A stretch of 50,000 nt of DNA, taken from contig CAUJGJ010000455.1 of the NCBI GenBank assembly GCA_963170055.1, positions 207,401 to 257,400 on the forward strand, in the 5' to 3' direction. Source of the stretch: Halisarca cf. caerulea. Lineage: Eukaryota > Porifera > Demospongiae > Chondrillida > Halisarcidae. Made by a program: the position numbers and the translations under genes. Of this stretch, positions 34,158-45,757 are shown one piece after another (the stretch's first letter is position 1; each line of letters begins with the position of its first letter). Below the pieces are notes generated by a model that had not been told where the DNA came from, searched no databases, and saw only the letters and a program-made list of their open reading frames with translations.

Positions 34158-36005
34158 GGAGTTTGGCTCTCCAGTGGCTCTTCTCAGGCGCCTCCCTAGC
34201 TCCTGCAAGAAGGGCAGGGACTCTGGACCCGTGGTACCACATGTCTCGAATGCCACAGGCTGAAACATATAGGCTCTATCCAGGTGCCCGTACTTTCTTG
34301 CCTTGTTTTTTTCTGCCGGTGCAGCAGCCCCTCCAGCCTCCAGTGAGGCTACCTGCCTGTGGGAGTCACAGAATGAGTCTACGCAGTTTGCATCCTATAC
34401 TAATAGCCTTCCATTTGACCATGGAGTCATTGTCACCCCATCAGGGTGGTTCCCATCTGACCTGTACAGGCCAGAGGGTTCCAGCCTACTGGGAACATTG
34501 GTTGATGCCATGGAGTGGTGGATGATGCATATTCAATGATTGATGGCGGGAAGTTCTTCCCTGGCTGAATCTGCAGCTGAGGCCATGGGGCCATATTCAT
34601 GCATCTACCTGTGTCCCACAGGAGCTACACATGTGAGCCATGCATAGAGGAGCACCAACTCTTAGGCCACTGGCAATGTGTACAGTGTCATTGGACATGC
34701 GCAAACCAAGTGAGGAAATCGGTGGTGCGTTGAGCCAAGCACTAGATTCCCTGGTTCCAGCCGTTAAGAGGCGTGCTCTTGAGACTTGGTCTTCACATCG
34801 GACAAGGAGGGTGTCAAACAATAGCTGAACCTTGGGTTCATCCCAGGATTTCTGACGCTTGGTGTCAGCTAGCGCTGGAAGCGGTGTTTCCTCAGGCAAA
34901 TCAATCTTCCATGCATGTAGAAAGGGCAGAATCCCTCTCAGGGTATGGAGTGGAAGCCAATTCAGCTGGTAGAAGTTGCATCATCAAAACTGCGGCTCCA
35001 TCAGCAGATGCCAAGAAGGCAGAGGTTGCAAGGTGGGAAGCACGCCTGATCCCAAGACCACCTGAAATGACTGGGAGTGTTACCTGTAGCCATGCTATAT
35101 CATCTGACCTGAAGTCAATGTTGGTAATCCTGGAAACAATTGACATGAGGATGTTAACTGTCCCAGGATGCTAAGTGCATGGGGTGAAGAAAAGGCAGGC
35201 GAAGTACGCAATACATGCACCAGCTTGGGGATGGCAAAGGAGTGTCTGAGGATGATCTTGGCATCCTGTGTTAGGAGATGGCAGAGTCTTTCACCAACCA
35301 GATGCAACTGATGTAGATGGGCCTCTAAGCATGTATCTAAGGCCTCAATCCCAAGGAGAGAACCCAGCACTAACATGGCTTGATCAGGATGAACATGCTG
35401 GAGTCCAGCAAAGGTTGGATGATTGCTAAATGTAGAAAGGTTATGAGCTATCAGTTCAGACTTGGCCACATTTAAGTGCAGGCCTAAGGCTTCTCCCTCA
35501 ACTCCCATTCTGTGCAAGTCTGCCTGAAGGTCTTCAAAATTACCACCAAGAGTGCCATCATCCAGATAAAAAACAGAGAATTCCGAAGACAAGCTGGAAA
35601 CCAGTTTGTGAATAGTGAGACAGAACAGCATGGGGCCAAGGGGGTTACCCTGCTGAATCCCCTCAGCTGAAAGCACCTGCTCACCATTCCAAAGTAGGGT
35701 CGATGGGATTGAATATGCAGCATGCACATAAGGTAGTAAATCCGGAATGTACTCCTCTACGGCTTTCAGCATTTTGTCCCTTCAAATGGTGTTAAAGGCA
35801 TTCTGGAAGTCCACTTTGACCATTGCCTTATCATCTTGCAGATGGCTGAGGTACACTCGACCAGCATGAACTGCTGCCTCTGACCCTCCTCCCACACCAA
35901 ATCCCAACTGATGAGGGGCTAGCTTCTCAGGGATGGACTTAGAAGCCAGTCTTCTCAAGGTACAGCCAACTGCTATGGGACGAATTCCGTACAAACAAAC
36001 ACAAA
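34158..36005 (-). pseudogene. Second non-LTR retrotransposon: reverse transcriptase plus endonuclease-like C-terminus
   Basis: From 36005 on the minus strand the frame gives IRPIAVGCTLRRLASK, LGFGVGGGSEAAVHAGRVYL, motif A (MVKVDFQNAFNTI), motif B (IQQGNPLGPMLF) and motif C with the catalytic pair (FYLDDGTLGG). Then follow VSGGLGIRRA-like sequence, LPEETPLPALADTKRQKSW, ISSLGLRM, CSSCGTQVD and PDGVTMTPWSNGRLL. The final blocks match the cysteine motif plus PDG...W-D-x-x endonuclease-like region of a family common in sponges and cnidarians. It is dead: TGA at 35784-35782 after motif A, a frameshift near 35130-35150, and TAG at 34397-34395. It is 5'-truncated beside the hairpin at 36040 and interrupted downstream. 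Confidence 0.85.
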
Positions 36006-36039
36006 CTATACAATATAGACACCTGGACACGATACAAAC

Positions 36040-36157
36040 TAGTTATATCCTGTCCAGGTGTGCTGCAGCAGAAATACAGTGCTGATTGACCGAGGGCGAA
36101 GCCTGAGGTCATCAGCACTGTATTTCTGCTGCAGCACACCTGGACAGGATATAACTA
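36040..36157. mobile_element. Hairpin (foldback) element at the edge of the duplication, copy B
   Basis: Arms as in 11492-11612, but the loop reads GATTGACCGAGGGCGAAGCC, the reverse complement of the copy-A loop. The flanks keep the same orientation. Confidence 0.8.
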
Positions 36158-36679
36158 CGTAATACATACAGTACATACATACATACAGTATATACATACA
36201 TACGTACATACATACATACGTACATACATATGTACCTGAAGTAGTATAACAATCAGTACAATGGTGCAGTAGCCCTGGAAGATCCCCTTCTCATTCACTG
36301 CTTTCCCGTCCGATATTGCAACACCCAAACATCCAAACAACAAGCTGAACATACCTAGGTATATTATATGTATGTATAGTAGAGAAGACAATGTACGCAT
36401 GCATGCACATGAACATGCACAGAGAATGTGTCATATGAGTTGTGTGTGGTGTGGGCACATGTACAGGCATCCTCACTTATATACGCATCTGAACCCTTTG
36501 GGCAAGCACATTTCATTTTGCTTTAGACAGGTGAAAATATTTGGGTGAATGGAAAGTAGAAAATTACATATCAAATATATGGAATTGTTATCAATACTTG
36601 GATATCATGCATTTCTGCCTTCACTTTCAAGCAACTATTGTTGACCTAGTGACCACATAACTCTCAAAAACAATGGTAC

Positions 36680-37530
36680 GTATATAATGTAATGGGGTAG
36701 TAGGGGTAGTAGGGGTAGTAGGGGTAGTGGGGGTAGTAGGGGTGGTAGGGGTGGTGGGGATGATGGGGGTGGTAGGGGTGGTGGGGTGGTAGGGGTAGTA
36801 GGGGTGGTAGGGGTAGTAGGGGTGGTAGGGGTAGTAGGGATGGTAGGGGTGGTAGGGGTGGTAGGGGTGGTAGGGGTGGTAGGGGTGGTAGGGGTGGTAG
36901 GGGTGGTAGGGGTGGTAGGGGTGGTAGGGGTGGTAGGGGTGGTAGGGGTGGTAGGGGTGGTAGGGGTGGTAGGGGTGGTAGGGGTGGTAGGGGTGGTAGG
37001 GGTAATAGGGGTAGTAGGGGTGGTAGGGGTAGTAGGGGTAGTAGGGGTGGTAGGGGTGGTAGGAGTGGTAGTGGTGGTAGTGGTAGTGGTAGTAGGGGTG
37101 GTGGGGGTGGTGGGGGTGGTAGGAGTGGTAGGGGTGGTAGTGGTAGTGGTGGTAGTGGTAGTGGTAGTGGTGGTAGGAGTGGTAGGGGTAGTAGGGGTGG
37201 TAGGGGTGGTAGGGGTGGTAGGAGTGGTAGGGGTAGTAGGGGTAGTAGGGGTGGTAGGGGTGGTAGGGGTGGTAGGGGTGGTAGGGGTAATAGGGGTAGT
37301 AGGGGTGGTAGGGGTAGTAGGGGTAGTAGGGGTGGTAGGGGTAGTAGGGGTGGTAGGGGTGGTAGGAGTGGTAGTGGTGGTAGTGGTAGTGGTAGTAGGG
37401 GTGGTGGGGGTGGTGGGGGTGGTAGGAGTGGTAGGAGTGGTAGTGGTAGTGGTGGTAGTGGTAGTGATAGGAGTGGTAGTGGTGGTAGTGGTAGTGGTGG
37501 TAGTGGTAGTAGGGGTGGTAGGGGTGGTAC
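36680..37530. repeat. G-rich 9-bp minisatellite in transporter intron, copy B
   Basis: The same GGGGTGGTA unit as copy A, but shorter, with a homogeneous GGGGTGGTA core (36850-37000) and GGTAGTGGTAGTGG variants arranged in two similar higher-order blocks (about 37060-37200 and 37355-37510). Confidence 0.95.
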
Positions 37531-38197
37531 AAAAGCATGGAACCCAGTATGTGAGAGTAACACTAGTCTCTGTGAAGAGAGAAGGTGAGCTACCATATGA
37601 GTTGAAACCTTCACATGATCAAGTTTCCACAAAATGGAGATCTTCAGAATTTATTGGATTACTTTTCACAATTAGAGGATCTTTTGTTATGTGCCTATTG
37701 CACTGTGAATGGAATTTCACAAATGGCTGATCACCTAAAAAAATGATAGTTTTAACATGTGGCATTCTGCTCACATGGCACAGATTAACATTTTCAACTA
37801 ATGTTTTTTCTTTCAACCACAAATAGTACACATTACAAGCAAACAAATTTCAAACACACCTAACTGGATGTTCCTCAACCAAAGGGATACTGAGGTACCT
37901 TTCAAGATCTTCTCAAAGTAAACACCTGACTCTGAAAATCCACTGGTACAGCACGCACAGATAACTGCAATGAGACCCTTCCACGTTGAAGAATGCCAAC
38001 TGAAAGCTGAAGCACCACCAGAAGGGATCTGAGTAGACCAAGCCATGTATCCCACACAGCACAGCAAGCACACCGCCACCACAACATCATGACTAAGTAC
38101 ATACGTACTATGTACGTACATATGTAGTAGAAAAGGGGAGAAAAGGTGGGGGGATACAACGCGAATATTGCAGAATACCACATCCCATTAGATTCTC

Positions 38198-38198
<1 letters not shown>

Positions 38199-38280
<82 letters not shown>

Positions 38281-38285
38281 AAACA
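38199..38285. repeat. (CA)n microsatellite, copy B
   Basis: Orthologous to the array at 14271-14345. Confidence 0.9.
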
Positions 38286-38940
38286 CACAACATAATATGT
38301 ATACAATACGTATGCATGGGTGGGATGTAGGAATTTGCACAGTGCACTCAGTCCAACTGAAATCTGCCTCATGTATGTATACCCTTGTGCTCATCTAGCC
38401 CTATTTGTTTAGCCATATGCCTGTCTAGCTTATGCCTATTTTGCCCTTTGCCCACCTAGCTCTGTGCCTGTTTCACAACTTATGTTTTTGGAAGATTCTT
38501 TTAGATAAAGTCTTCTTGCATGGTTTTGTGTAAATCCTACATTCTTTTGCCATTTTAAATGATTTTATGCATGCTTTTAAGTTTAGATAAATAGACTACG
38601 TACATGTGTTTAACAGGAGCACAAGGCTTTGGATAGAGTTGAAATTAGAGTAATCCCCCTCAAGTCACAAGGACAACTACTCTTTCCACATTTCTCCTGA
38701 GGAATAGGCACAGTCTCACCCTGCCTCCATACATTGGGCATTGCGTTTTGTCTCCACCATTCTCCAAACAGTGGAAACCATAAATTTCGCAACAACCAGC
38801 AGGCTATCCTAGCAGCCTCACCAGAAACCTCCATTCCTCTACAACTGTGGACATGGGTACCACACTAAAATCTGAAATCATTTCAAAATAGTCATTTAAT
38901 ACCAGATAGTAATCCACTATCGAATGCCAGTTATCACATA

Positions 38941-39108
38941 CAGTGAAACCTCTCTAATCCAACACTCAATGGAACTTGCAAAAAAGTGTTGGATTACAGT
39001 GACTATTTGCATACTATAATATGGTGACTGTACGTACGTATCTCATAGGATTGCGGGATTAAAGACAATGTTGGATTATAGAGGTGTCAGATCACAGAGG
39101 TTTCCCTG
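38941..39108. mobile_element. Tigger/pogo-type MITE, copy-B orthologue
   Basis: Same element as 15014-15187. The left TA is intact and the right TA mutated. Both copies help reconstruct the original 2-bp duplication. Confidence 0.8.
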
Positions 39109-39779
39109 TGCAAGTAAAACCACCTGCCTCTGCATTCCTTCTCCCATCAACCATTCATAGACCACACTTGTGACTTGAACATAATATAACACATATACAT
39201 GTACATATATATGTACATATACGTACATACACAAGAACACATACCTACACATAAGCCCCATTTACACTAGAGCGTTAAACCCCTTTCAAAGCAGTTTAAC
39301 TAAATTGCTTTAAATTTCTCCAGTATAAAAAGGGCTATAGAGAGGTCAGGAATGAAATCAGATCCTTATACAATCTTAGACAATAAATGCAGACATAAGT
39401 TACTATTCCTAGCCCTATAGGTTGAAACTACAGTGATACCTGCTATTCAGGACACTTGAAGTAACACACACTGTCCAGCTGAACAAACATGCATGCACGT
39501 ACTTGAATGAGAGCAATCGCTGCCGTTAAGATAAAAAGAGCAATCCACTTCCTGAAGTCTAGATGCTTACCCAACATGATGACAGAAAACAAAGTCTTAG
39601 TTTAAATTTTCAACTGATAAGAAACCTGAAAAGAGGAATAAGATACAGTATAACCAGTACTGCATACCTGAGTGGTTTGAATAAGGGGAGAGTGATTAGT
39701 ATATGCACACAAAGACACACATACGTACATGTGTATGTACATCATGAACGCTACAAGCACACATACTCGCATGTACACA

Positions 39780-39915
39780 TGCACCAACACACATGCCCCA
39801 ATGCAGACACACGCACACATACACGCACGCACGCACACACACGCACACACAGACAGACAAACACACACATACGTACATACATATGTACACACACACACAC
39901 ACACACACACACAAC
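39780..39915. repeat. Degenerate CA/CACGCA microsatellite, copy B
   Basis: Orthologous to the longer pure CA run at 16255-16376, and interrupted by ACGCACGCA and GTACATACATATGTA. Confidence 0.8.
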
Positions 39916-41384
39916 ACAACACAACTCAATCTCACACTCAACACACCTGGAAAGTAGCAGCATCCAAGTACGAAAGAGCCACATAGAGTAAGTCATTTTG
40001 AATGGTGTACAGGAAAGCTGGAACTGCTACTTTCAGTGTTCCAGTAAAATTCTTGAAAATCTCATTCCACAACAACAAACCAGTTTCGTGAAAACTACCA
40101 CCTTGATCTCGAAATACTATTGCTACACACACCACAAGTTTAACAAGTTCAGTTAGTACTACAGCAGTTGATGCGAGGTAAGGAGTTTCATCCTCCTTGA
40201 CTCGTCTTGAATATCTCAGAGTGAGAACAAGTGATGTATTCTGGACCAACAGTATTATAGCAATAGCTATGTACTTCAATGTGTTAGGACTAGAATCCTG
40301 TGAGATCTATGACAGAACACAATGTCAACACTGTTACATGCAGCACGTATGCTCAGACTACACACTGAAAGACCACTTTGCAAACTAAGTGAGTAGTGAA
40401 ACTAGATCAAACTTAACGGTTATTGGAGGAGGTCACAGCAAGGCAAATCGTGGAATCCACAAGATGGTTCGATCCGTGGTTCTTCATCAGTTGTTACAAA
40501 ACTTACGGATAATATGACATTTCATAGGGTGCAATGACAGGTGCTGATACAAGGTTGACAGGTAGTCTATACAAGATACACAAAACAGGTGTTTAGAACA
40601 TGATTTAGATGACCGGTGCTGGTAGACCAGATGTTTAGAACATGATTTAGATGACTGGTGCTGGTAGACCAAATTTGTCATATTACACCATTCTGAGGAT
40701 CTACGCAGTTCAAAGAATACAAGTGAATATGCCCTCTGTAGACAAGCGTCCTCGTTCAATAGGTGCTAGTTTCACTGACTTGGTTTGTGAAGCAGTCAAC
40801 TGTTAGGCTCTAACTGTAGTTGCTATAAACAGGTTGACCTTGCAGTACAGGGTGGAACAGTGGGGTAATTCGGTGCGGTGGGCCATAAGCAGTGTCTACC
40901 ACAAGCTACATCCATTATTTCTGGCCAGTACTGTCTCCATGAATTGAGTCCAGCAGTTAGCTAGACAGCATAACCCGTGGCAAAAGTAAATGCCCTGTCC
41001 CAAATTACCCTGCCTTACTCTACAATACTTGAAACCTCATACCATAGATACTAAAACATGTTTTAGTATCTATGATCATACATTCTTCATACCGATTCAC
41101 TAATACTTAAAAACGGAAGGAAAACCTCGAGGCGAACACACATCAGACCATCTTGGAGAGGCTATTTAAGGCGGGCATTTCACCTCAGGTACTTAGTAGC
41201 TCAAACTCACTTTGCTATTAAGGGCTTTTGGGGGAGCCGAACCATTTCCGATCAAGTGCTTTTTCAAATCAATCGAGACTTTTTCATCATCAGAGATTCC
41301 AGCCAGATTAGATGGTACTGACTGGGACCATTTCTGCACGCTTCCCATTGGCATAATTTTAAAGTGCAGCCATTAGTTCACTCA

Positions 41385-42960
41385 TAGATATTCCTACAAC
41401 CAGGAAAGCTGCCACTGATAAGCTTAACAATTTGCTATTATCTCAAGTTCTCTCACTAGATTCTTCTCCTATTAGAGGGGAATATATAAAGTGTACATCC
41501 TCCACCATTTTATCCTACGTAATGCCCAATTCTATCTTGCAGTTGATAATTTCTCACAATCGCAACTGGGTAGAATCCAACGCACTCTAACACGTTTCAT
41601 CCGAAAATGGCTCCATCTTCCTCCTTGTCTATCTAAGGTCATACTGTTCCACAAAGATGGTCTTGGCCTAAAATCGCTTCCATCATATGAAGAAGAAGTG
41701 AAAATCGGTTTCTTCACTCGTGTTATGTCATCAGCAGACCCTTCAGTATCCGAGTGTATTCTAGGACTTGACCAGGATACCTTGAAAGTCCTTCATCACA
41801 TGTCAGTGCAAGATATTGAAATAATCAAGAATACCGCTGCTTCTATCCAAAACTCAAGGCAAATCTCCTCCAGAGTAAATGAGTCTTCCATCATTAGACG
41901 CTCAAAAGCCAGAATTGTACAACAGCAATGTGTTGAGCTTGAGAAATCACTGGAACAACTCCAGATACAAAATTCATTGCTAGATGTGGCCCTCTTGAAC
42001 ATGAGGACAGTCTGTGGAAGAGAATAATAACTGGTCTCCCAAATGGCCAACTGTCCTTTGTTTTACACGCATGTAGTGAAACATTGCCATCCCCTAGTAC
42101 TTTGGTTCGCTGGAACTATAAGTTTAGTAGGAAATGCCCACTGTGTGACACTCCACTTTGTAATGTGAAGCACATCCTCAACTGTTGCCCCAAGGCCTTA
42201 GAAGACGGCCGATACACCTGGCGTCACAACAAGATCCTGCTCCTCCTGACACATTTCTTGAAGGAATTCAATCCATCATCCTCAGTGTTTGCTGATATTC
42301 CTGAGTTCAGAGCACATGATAGCCCCCAAGCAACCGTGCCCTCCTCCATCATTTCAACCACAGCGAGACCTGATATTTTCATGAAAAGTAACAACAACAT
42401 CATTCTCTTGGAGCTCACCGTCCCTTGGAATTCCGCCACCAATATGACCAAAGCATGAGATTTCAAGCTCTGTAAACCAAATTACCAACTTCTAATTTCA
42501 GACTTGCAAGCTCTGGGTTACTCAGCCCAGCTCCACACAATGGAGATTGGCTCGCTGGGCCACTACTCACATCACGCCTTCTCAGCCCTAAAAGCTGCAG
42601 CTCCACTATCTAAAGTCCGTGATAGGCGTCATCTCCTAACAAACATAGCAAAGACTGCTATTAACTGTAGCCACACTATCTTCAATGCTCGTTCATGTCC
42701 ATCATGGTCCTTGTCTTATTTATGATCATCGTATTGTTACCACTGTTAATTTCAATGTTTGCCTTTACTGCTTTCTAGTAATAGCTGTTCTTTGTGGGTT
42801 TTTTTTGTTGTATGGGTTTTCTTGTTGTTGTTATTGTTTGTTTTTTTCCTGTATTTTTTGTCTATATGTCTGTACTTTGCTGTTTATTCTCTTTTTCCTT
42901 TGTCCCGACCTTGCCAGGGAAGTAATTGTACCTGTGATCACATGATCATATTATTACACC
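41385..42960 (+). pseudogene. Non-LTR retrotransposon fragment (zinc knuckle + restriction-like endonuclease), copy 3
   Basis: The plus-strand frame 41491-42027 (TRFIRKWLHLPPC, LGLKSLPSYEEEVKIGFFTR) shifts near 42015. It then continues as LWKRIITGLPNGQLSFVLHA, CPLCDTPLCNVKHILNCC (knuckle), TTARPDIFMKSNNNIILLEL with TVPWN (endonuclease-like), an in-frame TGA at 42456, and LQALGYSAQLHTMEIGSLGH to a stop near 42725. The T-rich 3' part ends CTTGCCAGGGAAG...GTGATCACATGATC, matching the minus copies. It starts abruptly where the transporter duplication ends. Confidence 0.78.
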
Positions 42961-43448
42961 CCCCTGTGTCCGAGGTCCTCTACCTCTTTTTTGTACTCAT
43001 ATCATTATTCTTTTGAGTAATAATATGGTTTGACACACATACTAGAGTAAACAATCAACATTCGGACCAATCAATTTTCGGGCGCTCAGATCTCAGGGAA
43101 AGCTGAAGCTATCGACTTCAAATAAAAAGCATTCTGTAGACCTTTGAAAGGTAACAAAGTACAAGTATTCTGACATTTGTAACGCACCGCGTCTCTGAGA
43201 TACTGACGAAAAGATGATGGGTCCGAAACAATCAATTTTCAGCCGATTCGATCAACTTTCGGACAAAGCCTTGCAATCGAATGAATCATAAAGGTAAACC
43301 TCTGAAAACTCTCTTGTGTGTAGCTAGACATAAGCCTCTTATACAGGGGAAGTAGCAGCTCAGAACGCTGACGTTTAAAGAAACTCCACGGCGATATCTT
43401 AATCCCTTTAGCAAATCAATTTTTGGACGCGTTCTTATGCGTTTTTAA
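42961..43448. other. Unclassified, with repeated ATCAATTTTCGG motifs
   Basis: AATCAATTTTCGG or close variants appear at about 43067, 43229 and 43413 beside GATCTCAGG and CTCTGAGATAC. This hints at an old repeat interrupted at 43449. No coding is supported. Confidence 0.35.
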
Positions 43449-45450
43449 AGGGCCACTGACACGTTCATACAAGTTGGTCTCAAATGATAGATATGACTTC
43501 CTAATAACCAGTAATCGGCAAAAGAGTGACTCCACATCTTTCGTTTGCGAGAAAATCGTAAATTTCCGGTCGACGCCTTGTTTGAAGTCGCCATTTCGGA
43601 AATGACGTGTATAACAGTTCCGTGTGACGTCACTCCCTACTGGACAACGAGATCGTATCGGTCGAATGCGAGGTAATCGAAGGGCTATAATAGCTGAACG
43701 AAATCGATGCCTAAGACTTGCGTAGCAGCGTTGTGTTCTAGAAGGACAAGTGATGGGTCCAGCCTACATTTGTTCCTAAAGGACACAACATTGAGCACTA
43801 AATGAACGAGACCCGTCCGCGTACACAGTGCCTAGTGGGATAGACCTACGGAGCGTGCAGCCTCTATTCCACGAAGGATTGCAACGGGCAGGAGGTTTAA
43901 ATGAGGATAAACCTTTGGCCTATGTAGCAAGAAGCTCGTTTTTGAAGCGTGGCTTGGTCTCAGCACTGTTTCCTTCAGCCAGCGATTGATGAGAAATCCG
44001 GCTTGCTCAATATAGTGTAGTACTCGGCTTCCATCCACTGCGAATGGCCACGCAGGGAGAAATTTCTGCTTCCAAGATGGTCTTTCGTAAAAGGAAAGAT
44101 TATATATCAGCATAAATACAGATTACTCCTTGCATGGCATGGCATTGCATAATTCTTCGAAGCTTCCACCTGGTGTACATCTCAAGCAGATAAATTTGAA
44201 GCTTCCACCTAGAACCGAAGCAATCCTCAAAAGCAGCAATTACTTTATCAAGTTATTGCTGCTTTCAAGGATTGCTTCAGTTGAGGTGGACCTCATTCAT
44301 CCCACCCGTCCTTTGTAGCAAGAACATGTAATGGGCCTAACGTCAAGTTGGAGGCCATCAAAATACACTCTTGGGACCACCATTAACTGTGCAGTTTATG
44401 GAGGTTTTGTATTATGCACATGTCAATGTGAGGGATGTCAAATGGGGTAGCGCAGTGGTGTCTATTGGCTGCACAATTTATAGGTGTCTTTAATAGAGGT
44501 TTCACTGTCAGTAGTCACTGACTGTAATTCAAAATTTGTACGTGCACAAATTAAGTACATCATGGTTATGTATGCTTGGATACATGGAAGGACACTTAAA
44601 ACATGTGTGTTGTCTAGGATCTGATGGTCCATGAAAATTTGAGCTAATCTTTGTGACAGCACAAAATGTTAAGTTTACTTGCATTATGCTTTCCAATTGC
44701 AATATAGTAACAGCATGCACCCTATATCATACATGCAGAGGTCTGCAACATCCACAGATTCAGAAATACCCCAAAAACTGTGGGTGGTCTGGGATACTCT
44801 GTGTCTCTGAATCCACCTCAGACATTTTTTCATTCATAGGATCAATCTCCTAGCAACAGGTTTTATCATAGCTTTTACGAGCAGTTGGAACAGGACTAAG
44901 GTGTAAACCTGCAACAATTTGCGGGTAAAGTGTAATGTGCATTAAAATACACTGTTGCACAGGCACACAGGCTATCCTTTTTTATTTTAGACCATTCGTT
45001 ATTTCCCAGTCGATGCTTGAATTCATCTTCCGAGCCCGAAAGGTTGGCAAGATCTTCGACGTCGTCGACCACTGACAAAAGGGTCGCACTGATAAGTCTT
45101 CACTGAAGCTTGTCGTTCGCTTTGGTATCGACCGCCTTCGTCCTTGGACGTATATTTACCCGTAGAAGAACCCCCGTGCTCATCGAATGACGAGGACGAG
45201 CATTATAGCTCAAATTCTTCTTCGTACTCGCCGTCCGACATAGTTTTCTCCCAACACGGTCCTGTTTGTGACGTCAAACTATTACGCAACGTTTTGCGGA
45301 AGTCGCCCACGCATTAATTGGATTTTGAGCACCTTTCAAAGGCTATAACTCCCCCACCATGCATACAACAACACTGAAATGGGTATCATTGGACATAGTT
45401 TTTCAACCTCTTTAACATATCAAAAGTTTTCCGAACGTGTCAGTGGCCCT
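43449..45450 (-). mobile_element. Kolobok-like DNA element, 2.0 kb, TTAA duplication
   Basis: The ends are AGGGCCACTGACACGTTC and its exact complement GAACGTGTCAGTGGCCCT, each flanked by TTAA (43445-43448, 45451-45454). Coding-like scraps occur on the minus strand: an acidic start MSDGEYEEEFEL-stop at about 45243-45205, then VVDDVEDLANLSGSEDEF and KHRLGNNEWSK near 45078-44980, and AWPFAVDGSRVLHYIEQAGF near 44060. They are out of frame with each other, so the element is a decayed, internally deleted copy. It contains a Tigger-type MITE piece (about 44362-44508) and a hairpin (44216-44277). Confidence 0.75.
44362..44508. mobile_element. Tigger-type MITE piece inside the Kolobok-like element
   Basis: Shares TCAATGTGAGGGATGTCAAA, GCAGTGGTGTC and AATAGAGGTTTCACTG with the element at 868-1059. 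The left end is not clear. Confidence 0.5.
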
Positions 45451-45454
45451 TTAA

Positions 45455-45757
45455 AAGATGGCGATGCCAGTACACATGCAGTAGTGCTTTGAAATCTGAG
45501 CAGGTAAGCCCTTTGTGACTATATATCTTCTTCTTTTATTAATATATTATACCTAAATGCAATGTAGAAAGTAACAAGTTCAGTGAAGGACTTCATTGAA
45601 CTCAATGGCTCAGTTGCAATTGGCACTGAGCAATCAGTCAGTCAAGTATTGTAATAGCTCAGTAAAGTATAAGTGATAAATAATATTATGATGGTGTGGG
45701 TGTGTAGAACTATGGAAGAAGCTCAGAATACTAAGTCAGAATGATAGAATACAAGTT
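45455..45757. other. 3' flank of the transposase-Ulp1-PHD gene
   Basis: A/T-rich, with CAATCAGTCAGTCAAG. No Tigger-type terminus is found between here and the stop codon. Confidence 0.4.

Larger units (their letters stand above)
36236..41354 (-). pseudogene. SLC35A3: Partial, inactivated duplicate of the SLC35A3-like transporter
   Basis: Exons equivalent to 1-5 of copy A lie at 41211-41354, 39947-40297, 37860-38028, 39503-39625 and 36236-36354. Splice sites are preserved. Exon 2 has one extra isoleucine codon and QNN changed to QND. Exon 4 has a two-codon insertion (GFSESGVYF). Exon 3 carries TAA at 39604-39602 (KIL to KI-stop) and further changes (TTAL to TKTL). No exon 6 occurs downstream, where the retrotransposon at 34-36 kb begins instead. 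Similarity to copy A upstream of the start codon ends within about 20 bp, so the promoter was not copied. Any product would stop after roughly 170 residues. Confidence 0.88.

Noticed and set aside
33500..36235. Missing exon 6 of the duplicated transporter
   Set aside because: Searched by eye for KYADNILKG and flanking motifs on the minus strand; only retrotransposon coding is present.
42685..43016. Hydrophobic Leu/Phe-rich frames as membrane proteins
   Set aside because: They fall in the T-rich 3' untranslated part of the retrotransposon copy 3.
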